The position numbers and the translations under genes are program-made. Positions 32,620-44,310 of a DNA stretch of 64,000 nucleotides are shown in pieces; position 1 is the first letter of the stretch, and each line of letters starts with the position of its first letter. The stretch comes from Bactrocera neohumeralis (Eukaryota > Arthropoda > Insecta > Diptera > Tephritidae). Below the pieces are notes generated by a model. It was not told the origin of the DNA. It saw nothing but the letters and a program-made list of their open reading frames with translations, and did no database searches. Location: NCBI RefSeq assembly GCF_024586455.1, contig NC_065919.1, positions 8,841,368-8,905,367 of the forward strand, written 5' to 3'.

Positions 32620-33402
32620 CTGCGAAGTCCTAGATATAGACGAGTCCTACTCAAGGGTTGGTATGATAAGTTTAGACGCGGTGAAATGTCACGGTATGCG
32701 GTCGCAGTGGACGCCCAAAAAAGGTTGTTACCGAGGAAAACATCAAGAAATTTAACGAATATTTGGGTATGAGAAAACTCTGTGAAAAGGGGTTGCCGCG
32801 AGCACTTACTTTTGACCAGAAAAAACGTTAAGGTCATGATTCGGAGGTGTTCAACGCAATAAACTCGATTTTTCTTGCCGATTTGTGGCAATGGATGAAA
32901 CAAGGCGCGATCATTTCACTCCGTGGTCAGATGACTGTCATCCGAGTGGACTGCACACAATGTACCCGCTCCATAGAGTGGAAAAACGCAACAGTCGACT
33001 GGCAATGTTATGGCGTCTGTATTTTTTGATACGCATGGAATCATTTTTATTGACTACCTCGAAAAAGAAAAGGCCATCAACAGCGACTATTACATAGCGT
33101 TATTGGACCGCAGAAAAATGGCCGCATTTGAAGAAAAATAAATAATAAATAATCCAAAACAATGCACCGTGTCGCAAGTCAGTGAAACAATAGCAAACAT
33201 CCATGAATTGGGCCTCGAATTGCTACCGCGTCCACTGCATACTCCAGATCCGGCCCTCAGCGAATAGCCTCTGAGCAGAAATTTTCGTTGCAGGATTGTG
33301 ATCTTAGAAGCAAACTAGGTTGAATATAAAAGAACGACTTTTGTCGAAAAAAATGTGTATTACTATGGCAGACCGGTGACTTTTCTATCGACCTGCTATT
33401 TA
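32620..33402 (+). mobile_element. Mariner transposase relic with 3' TIR
   Basis: Blocks in order are KFRRGEM (about 32672), VVTEENIKKFNEYLGMRKLC in broken frames (32730-32790), and RALTFDQKKR. MDETR near 32890 corresponds to the first catalytic Asp block MDETW, its Trp changed to Arg. VMASVFFDTHGIIFIDYLEK (33010-33069) and INSDYYIALLDRRKMA (about 33078) follow, then IANIHELGLELLPRPLHTPD (33191-33250), where PYSPDLAPSD has become PLHTPDPALSE. The 3' TIR GACTTTTCTATCGACCTGCT ends at about 33400. The 5' TIR is missing. Same lineage as 39871-40993. Confidence 0.85.
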
Positions 33403-34937
33403 GGAATCTTCAATTCACAGATGCTTGATGGTAATTCTATTGTACTTGTACGTCATTGGACTCGTTGAAACTTATGTAAGGCACTCGTAACACAGCTTTC
33501 TAAGTCACGATAGTTAATTTATAAAGTCATCAAGATGGAGTGCTTTAAAGTTGACATCGTTCCACGAATTAGTGTTTGATTTAGGAAGTTTTTTCTAAAA
33601 TAAAAGACTAAAGCAGTTCGTATTGCCAATCAACCGGCGCAGTATTTTAATTCTCTCCATTATTACAGTTAATTAAATAAACACGAGAGTGCTTTGAAAT
33701 ACCATAAAATTTTGCTTTCCGGCAGAACCCTTTTTATTGCATACGCTTGGAAGTAATGACCTCATAAAACGTGACATTTCGTTACAAAGTGTGGAACATT
33801 ATGTACAATATATTATATTTATGTATGAGAGGAGAGCAAATTTTTTTATATACTCCGACGGATAAATGGGTTATAAGACACAAAAAGTCTAGAGCTTGGC
33901 TTCTCTCAGGCTTGTTCTACGATGAAAAGCTCAAAATGATAAAGACAGGAATTAATGTATATAAAAGGGCTTGTGAAAAAAAAACATAACTTTCAATAAA
34001 ATTGCGCATATTTCTGTGTCTCTGACAGTTTGGTTTCGTTTGGAGATCAATAAGAAAAAAACGAAAAGAAAAAGTTTCGGTTATCGATTTGGCAATTACT
34101 CAGAGTTTATATACTACGTAAAGCATCAATAATATTTAAGCATATTTTGCTTAAGCGCTCATAAAACGATTGGTATTTGCTTGCTTCCAGCTAAGTTCGC
34201 ACAGCATTTCGAAGTGGCCTTTGGGGTCGCCACACTGTCTGTAAGGAATTTTAATGATCACAACACAATTAATAGCCAAAGTAAATTATATACGCGGCTT
34301 ATTTTAGTGGCCTACAAAACCAGTTAATTTGTTCAATGCTACGTTGCGGTAGGCAAACCGGAGGAAATGCCGTAGGCTTTAGGAAAACAAAGCCCATCTG
34401 TGCTCATGCTCGTACGCATGGCCTACCATTTCGCAGTAGTGTGAAAATATTCGTTAAGTAAATGGAAAATTTTAAAATAAAAATTGTGCCATCATTAATG
34501 AGCCTAACTAATGGGTATTATTTCTTTTGTTGAACTTTGTTTTTGTTTGTATTATTTGTTTTAAGTATTGCCTATGCCATGCACTTGGTAACACGGTATA
34601 CATTGCGGCATATGACTGCATTTTTAACACTTAATAAATTGGTTAAAATTCGAAACGATTGAATTGTTGTATATTTCGAAAGTTAGTGCCTGGGGTTAGG
34701 TGAAGCGTGTTAAGGTTCACTTCACATCGTTTCTGTGCTAAGGTCCACTTAGTGCACGCATTGGAAGATCTTTTCAGGTCTTTACCATTTTTTATTAAAT
34801 TTAAGGGGTTATAAACAGTTAGAATTTTCAAAAAAAATTTTAGGAATACACACAGAAATTTCATATTGTACCGGATTTTCGAAATTACACGCAAATTTGA
34901 AAAGACGTTTCAGAGTGCTTGGAAGTACAAGGCAACA
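33403..34937. other. Unassigned DNA
   Basis: AT-rich, no recognised mobile element. Open frames at 33771-33989 and 34643-34894 lack motifs. Confidence 0.5.
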
Positions 34938-35598
34938 TTAAAGGGTTACTTGGGTTTACAGGTTTCCAAAAATCGAGTTTTATTATTGTCTTATTAAATT
35001 TTACAATATGTTTAGAATATTGTCCTAAATTTTTAAGTTGATCCGAGTAATAGTTTCGGAGTTACAGCCTTGAGAACTTGTGCGCTCGAGGCTAATTGGG
35101 CTTAGTGCGCCGTCCTTATACGCGTTTTTCTCGAAACTGTGTTTATGAAGTAGGTTGGCAAGATTTCTCTAGAACTATTCAAACGATCTTCATTTTACAC
35201 AGGTAAAGACGTGAGAGATACAATTCTTAAAGACTTGGACGAATAAGTTTTTTTCGACAACAACTATTTAACAAAAACAAAAAAATGTTGCGAAATTCTC
35301 ACTGAAATTTTAATTTTTTTGTAAAAATGTCTGCCAAAAATCTATTTTTAAGGTTTTAGCTAAAACACGTACACACACATTTTTCACTTTAGATGATCCT
35401 GTAAGGAGTTAACCTGCCAACGCGTGCGTATCTTTTTTCCGAGGGGTCATCGGAAATGGCGTCGCAATGGCCGAGTTTAAAATATTTTTTTTCAAAATTT
35501 ATATGCAAATTTGTGGATCAATAAATTTAAAAGTTTTCTCAGAAAAAAATCTGGAAAATTCGCTTTTTTCGGCCTTCTAACTGTATATAACCCTTTAA
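34938..35598. mobile_element. TTAA-flanked non-autonomous element, complete copy
   Basis: The ends are TTAA|AGGGTTA (34938-34948) and TAACCCT|TTAA (35588-35598). These are 7-bp inverted ends inside a TTAA duplication, the target choice of piggyBac-type transposases. The 653-bp interior has no coding potential. Homology with 49768-50190 in the opposite orientation is clear in GGAAATGGCGTCGCAATGGC (35451-35470) followed by CGAGTTTAAAATATTTTTTT, and in TTCTTAAAGACTTGGACGA. The piggyBac link rests on TTAA only; the terminal AGGG is not the usual CCCT orientation. Confidence 0.65.
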
Positions 35599-35944
35599 GG
35601 AAAGTCCAAGTTTGCTATATTGGCTATTAAAGTATAGGCCCGCCCATTCTACACAATGTTTGAAATAAAGTACCAAAGTCTTTCAGTTCTTGCGATATCC
35701 CGCCAAAATTTTTGTACATATCCAAGAAGCTACTTCTTTGTCGGATCGCATCACTATAACATATTGCTGAACAATCAAAAGGAAGCCCTAGTATGGAAAA
35801 CTTTTTCATTTGATGCGTATACTTGACGAAAGATTGTTGTCTGAAATAAAGCTACAAATTTTGAACAAATTGTTCAGATCGGACCATTATATCGTATAAG
35901 TAGCTACTACACAACAGGAAACCTTTTTATTTTTAAAGGTTATT
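35599..35944 (+). repeat. Repeat family B fragment
   Basis: Order as in family B: TTCAGTTCTTGCGATATCCC, AAGAAGCTACTTCTTTGTCG, GATCGCATCACTATAACATA, GTATGGAAAACTTTTTCATT, then AATTGTTCAGATCGGACCAT. Both ends are missing. It abuts the TTAA element directly. Confidence 0.7.
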
Positions 35945-36990
35945 GTAAGCATTTTAATTAAATATTTCTAGCGTAGTCTGAAACGCAAGCAGACATTTTT
36001 TAAACGTTAGATCATTTGCCAAACAAGTAGGCAGAAACATATACTTACATACATTTATTTAGTTTGTACTAACAAGCAAAACCAGAGCGACTAAAAGCGA
36101 GTAACTTTGTTTATTATACATTAGAAGCAGGTGTTTGCTCAGAACTCGCTTGTGACTTTAGGCTGTGGAATGTCAAATGCAAAAAGCGGAATGTTATTCA
36201 CTATAACCGCATATTTCTAAGGCGTTTCGACGAACTAGCGATTATGAGCAAAATGCCTTCAAAGCATCTAAATTAGTTGAAAAGAAAGTTGCAAATATAC
36301 ATAATTAAAATAAAAGGGAAAATAAACGTTTTGGTTTAGTTTTATGGCTTTGATTATCAGTCTTAATAGTTAATTTTTTTAATTTTCGTAAATTTTATTG
36401 CACCAAGAACTCTTTGAAGCCAGGTACCTCTCATTTCCATGTTTATGCCTTGACTACCTAATGGTGCCTTTTTCCACTTTCTTTAAGCCCTCATGCACGC
36501 TAAGTGCAGGAATCCATTAGCCACCGTTTTAAAAAATAGAATTATAATAGTACTCGTATGTACAACCACGTGCATTGTTTCTAGGAAATCAGAAGTAGTA
36601 TAACATTTCAAAATTTATATATATAATTTCCAGTATTAATTTGTGTAGCAGAAGAAGAAGAATTTGTGCAGCTTTTGCGACCCTTGACTGATGCACGCGC
36701 TGGTCCTGAAGAAGACACCTGTCCGCCTGTTCGTTGTTTTGTTTACGAGTTTCTGAGAAGCGATCTTTTGTTGCACTGGCGTGCTTGCAATGATCGTCAG
36801 GTGGCCAATTGCTACAACAACTCCATTACCATTTCGTTGATGACTGCTAAATTATATGTATGTATGTATATGCACCTAACTACGACTTGTTTACAACTCA
36901 ACATTCATACATATATATAAGGCTAATAATTTATTATTATGCTCTTACCATATTACGATCAAGAGAGAAGCAAATATGTTCTTTAGAGAG
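35945..36990. other. Unassigned DNA
   Basis: AT-rich. A short GAAGAAGAAGAA run lies at about 36649-36661 and an ATGTATGTATATG run at 36857. No element or domain recognised. Confidence 0.5.
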
Positions 36991-37690
36991 TAACAGAAAT
37001 TGAAAAGTCACCGGCCTCATAGATGACGCTACTAGAACTAAATCCATTTCATTTTTAGTTAGCCCTAATATATAAATTTAAATCTTTCGAATCATTAGTT
37101 TGTAATTTATATTATTTTGAGTGAAGCAACTTTGGTTAATGTGAAGTAACTGAATCAAAAGGAATTTGGCGTGCTGATAAAATACTGCTTCTTGAAGGGA
37201 AAAAATACAGTCGAAGCAAAAACGTGGCTTGATGACGAGTTTTCGGACACTGCTTTATAAAGATCAATCATTAAAGACTGGTGTGCTAAGTTTATTCATG
37301 GTGAAATGAGTGGACGCCCAAAGGAGGTTGTTACCCACGAAAATATTTAAAAAGTTGACAAAATAATTTTGGATGACCCCTAAGGTGAAGTTTTTCGAGA
37401 TAGCAGTGTTGGAGATGCTCAAGCGTAATTTTTTGTGCTTATATGTCGCAATAGATGGAACATGGCTTCACCGTTTCACTCCGAAGTCCAATCGACAGTA
37501 ATCCGTGTGGACTCCACACGTTGATCACGCTCCAAGATCCAGATCTGACCCTCAGCGACTAACTCAGATCTCAAAAGAATGCTCGCTGGGATGAAAATTT
37601 CGTCAAATGAAGAGGTGATCGCCGAAACTGTACTACAAAAAAGGATACCGATATTTTGCTAAGGACCAAAGTAACAATCGAAAGAGTTAA
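36991..37690 (+). mobile_element. Mariner relic, 5' TIR to C-terminal region
   Basis: The 5' end TAACAGAAATTGAAAAGTCA (36991-37010) is the lineage TIR, followed by the leader CTCATAGATGACGCTACTAG shared with 39871. The N-terminus reads CFLKGKNTVEAKTWLDDEF (about 37185-37241), then SIIKDWCAKFIHGEMSGRPK (37270-37329). An internal deletion removes most of the linker, and DGTWLHRFTPKSNRQ is read near 37453-37498. There, AIDETW appears as AIDGTW: the catalytic Asp is kept but Glu is changed to Gly. SNEEVIAETV (37604-37633) is the last part. The second and third Asp blocks and the 3' TIR are gone. Confidence 0.85.
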
Positions 37691-37975
37691 ACAAGTAACG
37701 AAGTTAAATACTCTCAAAAGGATCAAAGCCCAAGGAAATACTTCCAGGTTTGGCAAGAATCGTAATTCAATTAGGGGACGTATTGCTGTTTCTCAATTTG
37801 ATTAAGATTTCTACACATTGACCGATAGATGCGGCATAAAGTCAACCGGAAGTTCGAAAATATTTAAGTTGGATATATGAAAGAAGTATTGACTCGACTT
37901 TACACATTTTTAACACAATATAATTCTAATCTATCTCGATATTTTTGGGTGATACAGTCTGGCAACAACACACGC
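37691..37975 (-). repeat. Family A-related repeat, minus strand
   Basis: On the minus strand the copy ends GAGAGTATTTAACTTCGTTA and CTTGTT (about 37717-37692), i.e. the family A terminus with its hairpin collapsed. Upstream, phrases such as GACCGATAGATGCGGCATAA and GAAGTTCGAAAATATTTAAG (plus, 37820-37868) parallel the 13853-14660 repeat (TATCCAGTATTAAGTCATTC, GGAAGTTTTAAAATCTATAT). Confidence 0.5.
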
Positions 37976-39551
37976 CCTCAGGCGAAAGAAACAATCCATG
38001 ACCGAGCGTCTAAATGAAATCAATGCGCATAGTTGAAATCACATTTCATTAATGGCTTTTACGTCGGTGTCTGATCGCAACTACTCGTATAATTGTAGCA
38101 TTGAGACCCCTCTACGAAATGCTCTCTAGCTTCTAAGTATTCTAAGTATGTTTTCATTTGTCTGCGTTATTGCAAAATTTATTATTTACACCTAACACAT
38201 TCGTTATGTTTTAGCGTGTTGCAAATTGTACTTGCATTATAATTGTATTTTAATTTAATTTAATTTTTGCACTCTGCTTCTTGGCAGCAACAACGGCAAT
38301 TAGCAACGCCTCTAATAATATCTGTTTGGTTAAAATAAAGCTTATTTGTAATTTAGATTAGTTTACATGTTTGCTTGTGTATGCGTGTGTGTGTATAGAC
38401 CTAGATATAACCACTTGTTCTTACATATGTGGCTTTTAGAAGCACTTTCCTTCCTGCTTGGACTCAAACGACTTGTGTAACGTTAGCTGTCTTCTTCAAA
38501 TTATACCAGCTACCCAACCGGACTGGCAATAGTTGCGATGCTACCTTAACAAAACGAGGTTATAGCCTTGAATGACATACAATATTCACATATTCTCTTC
38601 TATCACATGCGTCAGAAGACTTGGTAGCGTAGGATTGCAGCGCAAATATTGTCAGTTTGTTCGATTCGCTGGAGAGTAACGCTTGGCGAATCGAAGATAG
38701 CTAGTATGTTGGCGATTCGGTGTGGCTTTGTATTTAGAAATTAATTTTTAATTTCTTTAAAATAATTTTAATAACAGAAAAATAAATAAGATTCATTGTT
38801 AATATACCTTTTTAGACAGTACTATTAGTTCATGCTGCGGATGTGTTGACTCATGTTTGGTTGTGTCTTTTAGTTTTGTGGTTGTCGTTGAACAATTTTC
38901 TATTAGGAACAATTTTTTATAACGCTTTTAACACACAATTCGAAGCTATTCGATTTTTCCTTATATTAATTATAGACAGAACTTTATCAAACCACTGAAT
39001 TATGTGTTTAAATTTCACTTCGCAATATTCATATCCACCTTTTGAGTATTTTTGTATATTTTAATTAATTTCCATATAACGAGCTTCAAATTATAAAATA
39101 TTTTGCCACTTCTCATGTAAAAACTTGTATATCATTTTTTAATACTATGCACAAACGAAGCACTACACAAGGATATTGGTCTGAAAAGAAGAAAGAAAAT
39201 AGAATGTTAAATATTTATTATCATTTATACATCGTATTTATAAATATTATATCATGCAAAATAATTGTTAATTCACTCAGAGACAGCTAAGTTCCGGTGT
39301 AGACAAAGAGTACATTTGCTCATGCACTCTCTTAGCTCATTGCAAAAACTTCGTATAGGGTCGAAATATTTATTTCAATCTCTACCAGAAATTACCGTAT
39401 TCATCATATTAGCGCAATATTTACGTTTTCTCTAATAAAACTGTTTGCTGTCTTTACTTTTGGATTCTTTGGTAGTCTTCAACCTAAAAACTAATATTTT
39501 TAAATTAGCAGACAAAATTTTCGGTAGTTTAACTGTGATTATAAAGGTTAT
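37976..39551. other. Unassigned DNA
   Basis: AT-rich, no recognised element over 1.6 kb. Possibly host intronic or intergenic DNA. Confidence 0.5.
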
Positions 39552-39604
39552 ATAACCGGCTAAAATCGCGTAAGCGGTGTATTCGCCAATAAAGAAGAAG
39601 AAGC
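39552..39604 (+). mobile_element. Non-LTR 3' terminal stub (53 bp)
   Basis: AACCGGCTAAAATCGCGTAA, GCGGTGTATTCGCCAATAAA and GAAGAAGAAG equal the last 50 bases of the non-LTR family, including the stop region and GAA tail. A 5'-truncated insertion this short shows that target-primed reverse transcription sometimes stops almost at once. Confidence 0.8.
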
Positions 39605-39870
39605 ATACGATTATAAAGGCTTAAACTCTTTGCAAATACTCGTATATAAAATATTTTAAATTTAAACACTTTCCTTTTTGTTAAATGATACTGTCGAAAA
39701 GTATGAGCTCAGAAAACTCATCTTGAACCTTTAAAACTTTGCTAAACATTTATAATTGCCGGTTCATACGTGGAAACTTTTATTGCCGTTACTTGTAGCT
39801 TGTAGAAGCGATGAGGTAAGGCGCAGTTGCCCGTGTTCGGATCACACTTGTGTTCTTATTCGTAACAGTA

Positions 39871-40993
39871 ACAGGTCAATTGAAAAGGCCTGACACATAG
39901 ATGACGCTACAATAATTAAATCCATATAATTTTCAGTAAGCTCTAACCTTCAAAATACCCGTGCATAAGTTTAACAGCTGTCGGATCATTAATTAGTGAT
40001 TTATATTCTTTTGAGTCAAGAAACTCTGGTTATTGAGAAAAAAATTAATAAAAAGGAATTTCGCGTCTCGAAAAAATTTATGTTCTAGGAGGGATAAAAT
40101 ATAGTTGAAGCAAAATTTTGACTTCATGACTGGTTTCCGAACACTGCTCCAGGAAAATCAGTCATCAAGGAATGGTATGCTAAGTATAGACGTGGTGAAC
40201 TGAGCTCCGAAGACGCTGAACGCAACAGCCAAAAGAGATTGTTACTGACGAAAATATTTAAAAAGCTGGCAAAATAATTTTGAATGACAGTAAAACGAAG
40301 TACTTCGAAATAGCAGGCACTCCAAAGATATCAATTCAACGTGTACATGATATTATTCACGAATACTTGGGTATGAGAAATCCCTGTGCAAAATGAATCC
40401 CACGCAAGCTCACTTTTGACCAAAAACAACGATGAGTTCGCGATTCCGAGCAGTATTGGGTGATCCGATTTTTTGTGTCGATAAGTGGCAATAGATGAAA
40501 CATGGCTCCACCGTTTCACTCCGAAGTCCAATCGACAGGCAATCGAGTGGATCACACACGATGAACCCGCTCCAAAGCGTGGAAAACGCAACAGTCGGCT
40601 GGCAAGATTGTGGCATCAGTATTTTGGGACGCGCATGGAATCGTTTTTATTGACTACCCTGAAAAAAGGAAGGACTATCAATAACGGACCGTTTGAAGGA
40701 TGAAATTGCCAGTATTTGAAGAAAAAGAACTTGTTGTTTTCTGCATCCACCGCATTCTCCAGATCTGGATCCCATCGAATATGTTCTAAGAAGAAATTTT
40801 CGCCGAATGAAGAGGTGATCGCCGAAACGGAGGGCTATTTTGAAGCAAAGGAAAAATCATAGGCCAAAAGTGGTATTGAAAAGTTGGAGGATCGCTATAA
40901 TCACCCTTGAAGGGAACTATGTTGAAAAAAAAAGAATTTTGCCAAAAAAATTAATTTCACTAAGGTATGCAGGGGACTTTTCAATTGACCTGT
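39871..40993 (+). mobile_element. Mariner with both TIRs and TA duplication
   Basis: The ends match exactly: ACAGGTCAATTGAAAAG (39871-39887) and CTTTTCAATTGACCTGT (40977-40993), flanked by TA on both sides. The 1.12-kb copy holds a dead transposase. KEFRVSKKFM..GIKYSxS is the N-terminus in broken frames (about 40060-40110), and SVIKEWYAKYRRGELSSEDA lies at about 40159-40220. AIDETWLHRFTPKSNRQAIE (40487-40546) keeps the first catalytic Asp. LEKRKDYQ-like codons follow near 40660, HPPHSPDLDPIEYVL (40745-40789) is the third-Asp block, and NEEVIAETEGYFEAKEKS and LEGNYVE end the protein. The segment with the second Asp (FHQDNAPCH) is deleted near 40730. Confidence 0.9.
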
Positions 40994-41914
40994 TAGTTCG
41001 TCATACCATTTCATTTCGAAATTCTTTCCATGGTTGCAATAACGCTCGGTGAAATTTATCATATATTTTGGTATTAATTTTTAAGGATAAAAATATGCAT
41101 ATGTGAGAGAAATATTTCAGTAAATCGTGAATGCAGCGTACAAATATTTGAGAAAAGCAGTTGTGCGACTCAAATTGATCGTGTGAAGCGTATTGGCAAC
41201 ACCAAAACAGAAATTGCCGATACAAATCGCACAACAGCCGGTTTTACGTACCGGATTTTATCCTGCTAAGGGCTGTTATATCGATGAACTAACCCCGTTA
41301 AGGTAAGTCTTAAGTTTAAAAAATTGTCAAAAATGAGAAACAAAAGCTTTCGTGTATGAAAAGGCGCTTAGTGGTTGAAGCCAATAATTGGATTGGTGTA
41401 ATAAAGGTAGGTGTGAAGAGTTTATTAGCCTATCAAAATCTTGTCTACAGAACCGGAACGAACCACGTTTTATAAACGGCTCTGAACGTTTAACGCGTTA
41501 GTATTAATCCAAAATTATTTGGTATAAAGTAAAGTGTCAGTGCTTTTTCCTAATAAAAACGCAATGTAACTTCAGTAATTTTCACATTATTGTACTAACA
41601 GTACCTTCCGATTCTTTATTACAAATAGTTTGGTGTTGCAATTTTTATCTCCAAGTGGACAGTTTTTTTCACTGTTATATAGCCGTTATGACATTACAAC
41701 AATTTGACATATGCATAACAAGCGGTCAAATAGCTTCACTTTTTGCACAACTTTTTTTATTTTTTTTTTTTTGTAATTTTCCGATGCTACACAATTTTGC
41801 TCGGTTTAAACTTTATTATATGTATTTATTTGCGTATGTGTGAATATGTCGGCTTGTATGTGTGCGTATTTCGCCACTTGTCGCTTTTAATGCCTCGAAT
41901 CGAACTACATAAAT

Positions 41915-41946
41915 ACATATGTATATATGTATGTATGTATGTATAT
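41915..41946. repeat. ATGT microsatellite
   Basis: ATACATATGTATATATGTATG followed by more ATGT units. This is one of many interrupted (ATGT)n/(ACAT)n arrays; the motif is self-complementary in the mixed ACATATGT form and can fold into hairpins. Confidence 0.9.
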
Positions 41947-42671
41947 TGCCTTTGTCGTGTTTTGCTTTGTAAAATTTTTAGTATTTTTCTTATTTTATCT
42001 CCAAGACATCGTTTCCGTCGTCGTCTTGGCGTTTTTTTCGGACTTCGTGCGGTATTTTCGGTGTTTTATTGTTGTTTGTCACACGCGCTTCAATTGTGTC
42101 GACGGCGAACCGTTGAAAAAAAAGCAATAAACAAGTGACGTCACATGAACGAAGTCGTCAGAAGTGACGTCGAAGGAACGAGCAACCGTTTAAAATAATT
42201 TCTTTCGTTTTAGGCACTTATGCTTTTTAGTATCGAAAGCACAACGAATTGAGCACAAGAAATGAAAAAACATAAATATTAATTTCGCTAATTAACGCTT
42301 ACAGATTTATGTATATTTTCATATATGTACATATGTGCATACATACATATATATAATTTTTTTCTTTTGCTTTAATTTTATTTGTTGTTTTGATTTTTCA
42401 CTGCTTTGATAAATAATTTTGAACATCGAATTTGCGCAGATCAAAATCAAGAGGTACAAGCCGCAGATAAAATATGTGCGAGTACGTATGTACATATGTA
42501 TGTACGAGTATGTATGCACGTCAGTATGTATATATTCGCATGAAACGAAAGCGCAGGCGCATTCTAGACACTCATAAAATTATTCGCTTTGATCAACACA
42601 CAGACGCGACGAAAGTGAAGTAACGACTAAATTCATATACTTAAAGCTAAAAGCTGCGAGGGCCCCCCTCG

Positions 42672-42710
42672 CTGGCGTTGGCGCTGGTGCTGGCACTGGG
42701 GCTGGCGCTC
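42672..42710. repeat. GC-rich hexamer run (CTGGNN)
   Basis: Six to seven copies of CTGGCG, CTGGTG, CTGGCA, CTGGGG and TTGGCG. In one frame it would read alternating Leu and Ala or Val (LALALVLALGLAL). No start codon or gene is attached, so a coding role is not supported. Confidence 0.7.
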
Positions 42711-43427
42711 ACTCGCAATGCTGGCAAATATCTCCGCAATCAGCAATACAGCAAATTGAGAGTTGAAATAAAAATCGCAAAGCGCCAAACAAACACATAG
42801 AAAGTGCGGCTAGTATCGGGCTCGTAGGCACATGTACCTACATACATACAAACAAGAAGGAACCACCACATATAATTGAATTTGTATTAATGTGTTTATA
42901 CATGTGTATGTACATATGTATGTGTGGACGTTAATATCACATGCTCATGCAGCGCCGATCGAGAGAGATTGCCCGCTCATGCCAGGTGCCTACTTATACC
43001 AATGTTTTATGTAACTCATAAGAGCAGACAATTTCACACCGTGTACTCGGCAGCAGCAAAGAAATATCGCATTGCAAAAGCAACATTAATGAGATAGACA
43101 AAGCGAGAACAATCATCACCAACAACGGAGTTGTCAGTTTTGCTATTTTACAGCTTGTTTTGACTTGAAGAAGCTTTAATATGAAAGCAAGTGCATCGAT
43201 TGTGTCTGCGACGTTCACCCTGATCTAAAACTATAAAAAAAAAAAAACAAAAATGTTTGGATAAATTCTAGACGGTTACCGCAAATTGTAAACAGTCTGG
43301 CTAAGGTGTCAGCAGTAATTACATACTTACATATTTACATTTATACATAATTACGTACGGTATTTATATACTATAAATGCATTATTGTACATCCCTACAT
43401 ACTTATACTGTAATGTGGGCAAAAAAA

Positions 43428-43770
43428 TAGTAAGACTTTTTAAATTATTCTTCCGACTAACAGGATGGTGTGAAACTTATTATTACTGGCGATGAGTCTT
43501 GGATAAATGTACATATGTACATACATATGTATGTTGACGACCCGGAAACAGTCGATCAATCGGCCGTATACGTCAAAGCGGATTAAACATCACAGTTTTC
43601 TTGACAGTGTTCTTCTCTTATCGAGTTGCGGGACACTCCGAACGCCTTCTGACCGGCCAAACTGTCAACATGGAATACTATTTGAGTGTTATGCGCCGTT
43701 TGCGCGAAGCTATTCGTTAAAAGAGGCCAGACTTATGGAACGACTTTTGGCTATTCAGTAAACTTAAATG
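43428..43770 (+). mobile_element. Mariner transposase fragment, middle part (SETMAR-like)
   Basis: GVKLIITGDESWI (about 43470-43508) has the first catalytic Asp. It is followed by a spurious ACATATGT insertion, then RPGNSRSIG out of frame and VFLTVFFSYRVAGHS (43589-43640). TGQTVNMEYYLSVMRRLREA follows at about 43654-43713, then IR, a stop, and KRPDLWND. Compared with the relic at 11116 it covers the same middle third, with the YRGKGEPK segment mostly lost. It is truncated at both sides: the HHDNAPSH block with the second Asp is missing, and the Tc1 relic begins at 43771. Confidence 0.85.
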
Positions 43771-44310
43771 ACGGCTAGACAAAAAAAAAAAATTGCTTCC
43801 GGATCCACTGTTTCAGCTCCCCCTAAAGGTTTTTAATTGGATTCAAGTAGGGGTACTGATTTGGTCAATTAAGAGACCCAGTCCGTTGTCCTGGAACCGA
43901 TCTCTTACCAACTTCAAAAATCAAATATTTAGGAACGTTAAGCTGCTGATGTCCATATAATTGGCATAATTTCCTTAGCCTATGGCAGCATCATGTTCTC
44001 CAAGATATCTTTATGTTGGAATCTGTTTATGGTGTGCGTAATATGATGTGTCGGCCATACACCATACCATGAAAAGCAGCACCAGACCATTATGTAGCCG
44101 CAACCATGTTCAACGGACTTTTTTGTTAACCGTGAATGCAACTTTTTGACTTTCGGACGACGAAAATTGCGTCTGGCAACAAAACGAACAAATTAATATT
44201 TCTTTCATCCCACCACAAGGTATTGCGCCACTATTTTCCGTCACATGGGACGCATCAATTTCAATGGTTTTTCGCGAATCGTATTTTTATTCTTAAAGCT
44301 AGTTTTCTTG
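43771..44310 (-). mobile_element. Tc1-like transposase relic
   Basis: On the minus strand the order is WRNTLWWDERNINLF (about 44231-44187), a degenerate first catalytic block, then FVVRKSKKLHSRLTKKSVEH and GCGYIMVWCCFSWYGVWPTH (44110-44051). HKDILENMMLP follows at about 44013, then IMPIIWTS with the FQQDNDPKHTS block lost. WV..LTKSVPLLESNxKPL stands for WPAQSPDLNPIENLW (about 43875-43825). The GG.VMVW.CFSW..G.. signature is diagnostic of Tc1-type (DD34E) enzymes rather than mariner. It is broken by stops, and no TIR was seen. Confidence 0.8.

Larger units (their letters stand above)
40996..43427. other. Unassigned DNA with microsatellites, CRE-like and GC-rich motifs
   Basis: No transposon protein is recognised. 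Microsatellites lie at 41915-41946, 42307-42352 and 42481-42536. TGACGTCA occurs at 42136-42143, with a second GTGACGTC at 42164-42171. A GC-rich run of CTGGCG-like hexamers lies at 42672-42710. The composition from about 42540 to 43200 is richer in GC than the rest and could be host regulatory or UTR DNA. Confidence 0.4.

Noticed and set aside
34938..35598. Firm piggyBac assignment
   Set aside because: TTAA duplication fits, but the terminal AGGG is not the usual orientation and there is no transposase. Kept as TTAA-flanked element only.
42672..42710. Signal-peptide-like Leu/Ala coding repeat
   Set aside because: No start codon in frame nearby, no downstream protein; it is best read as a GC-rich simple repeat.
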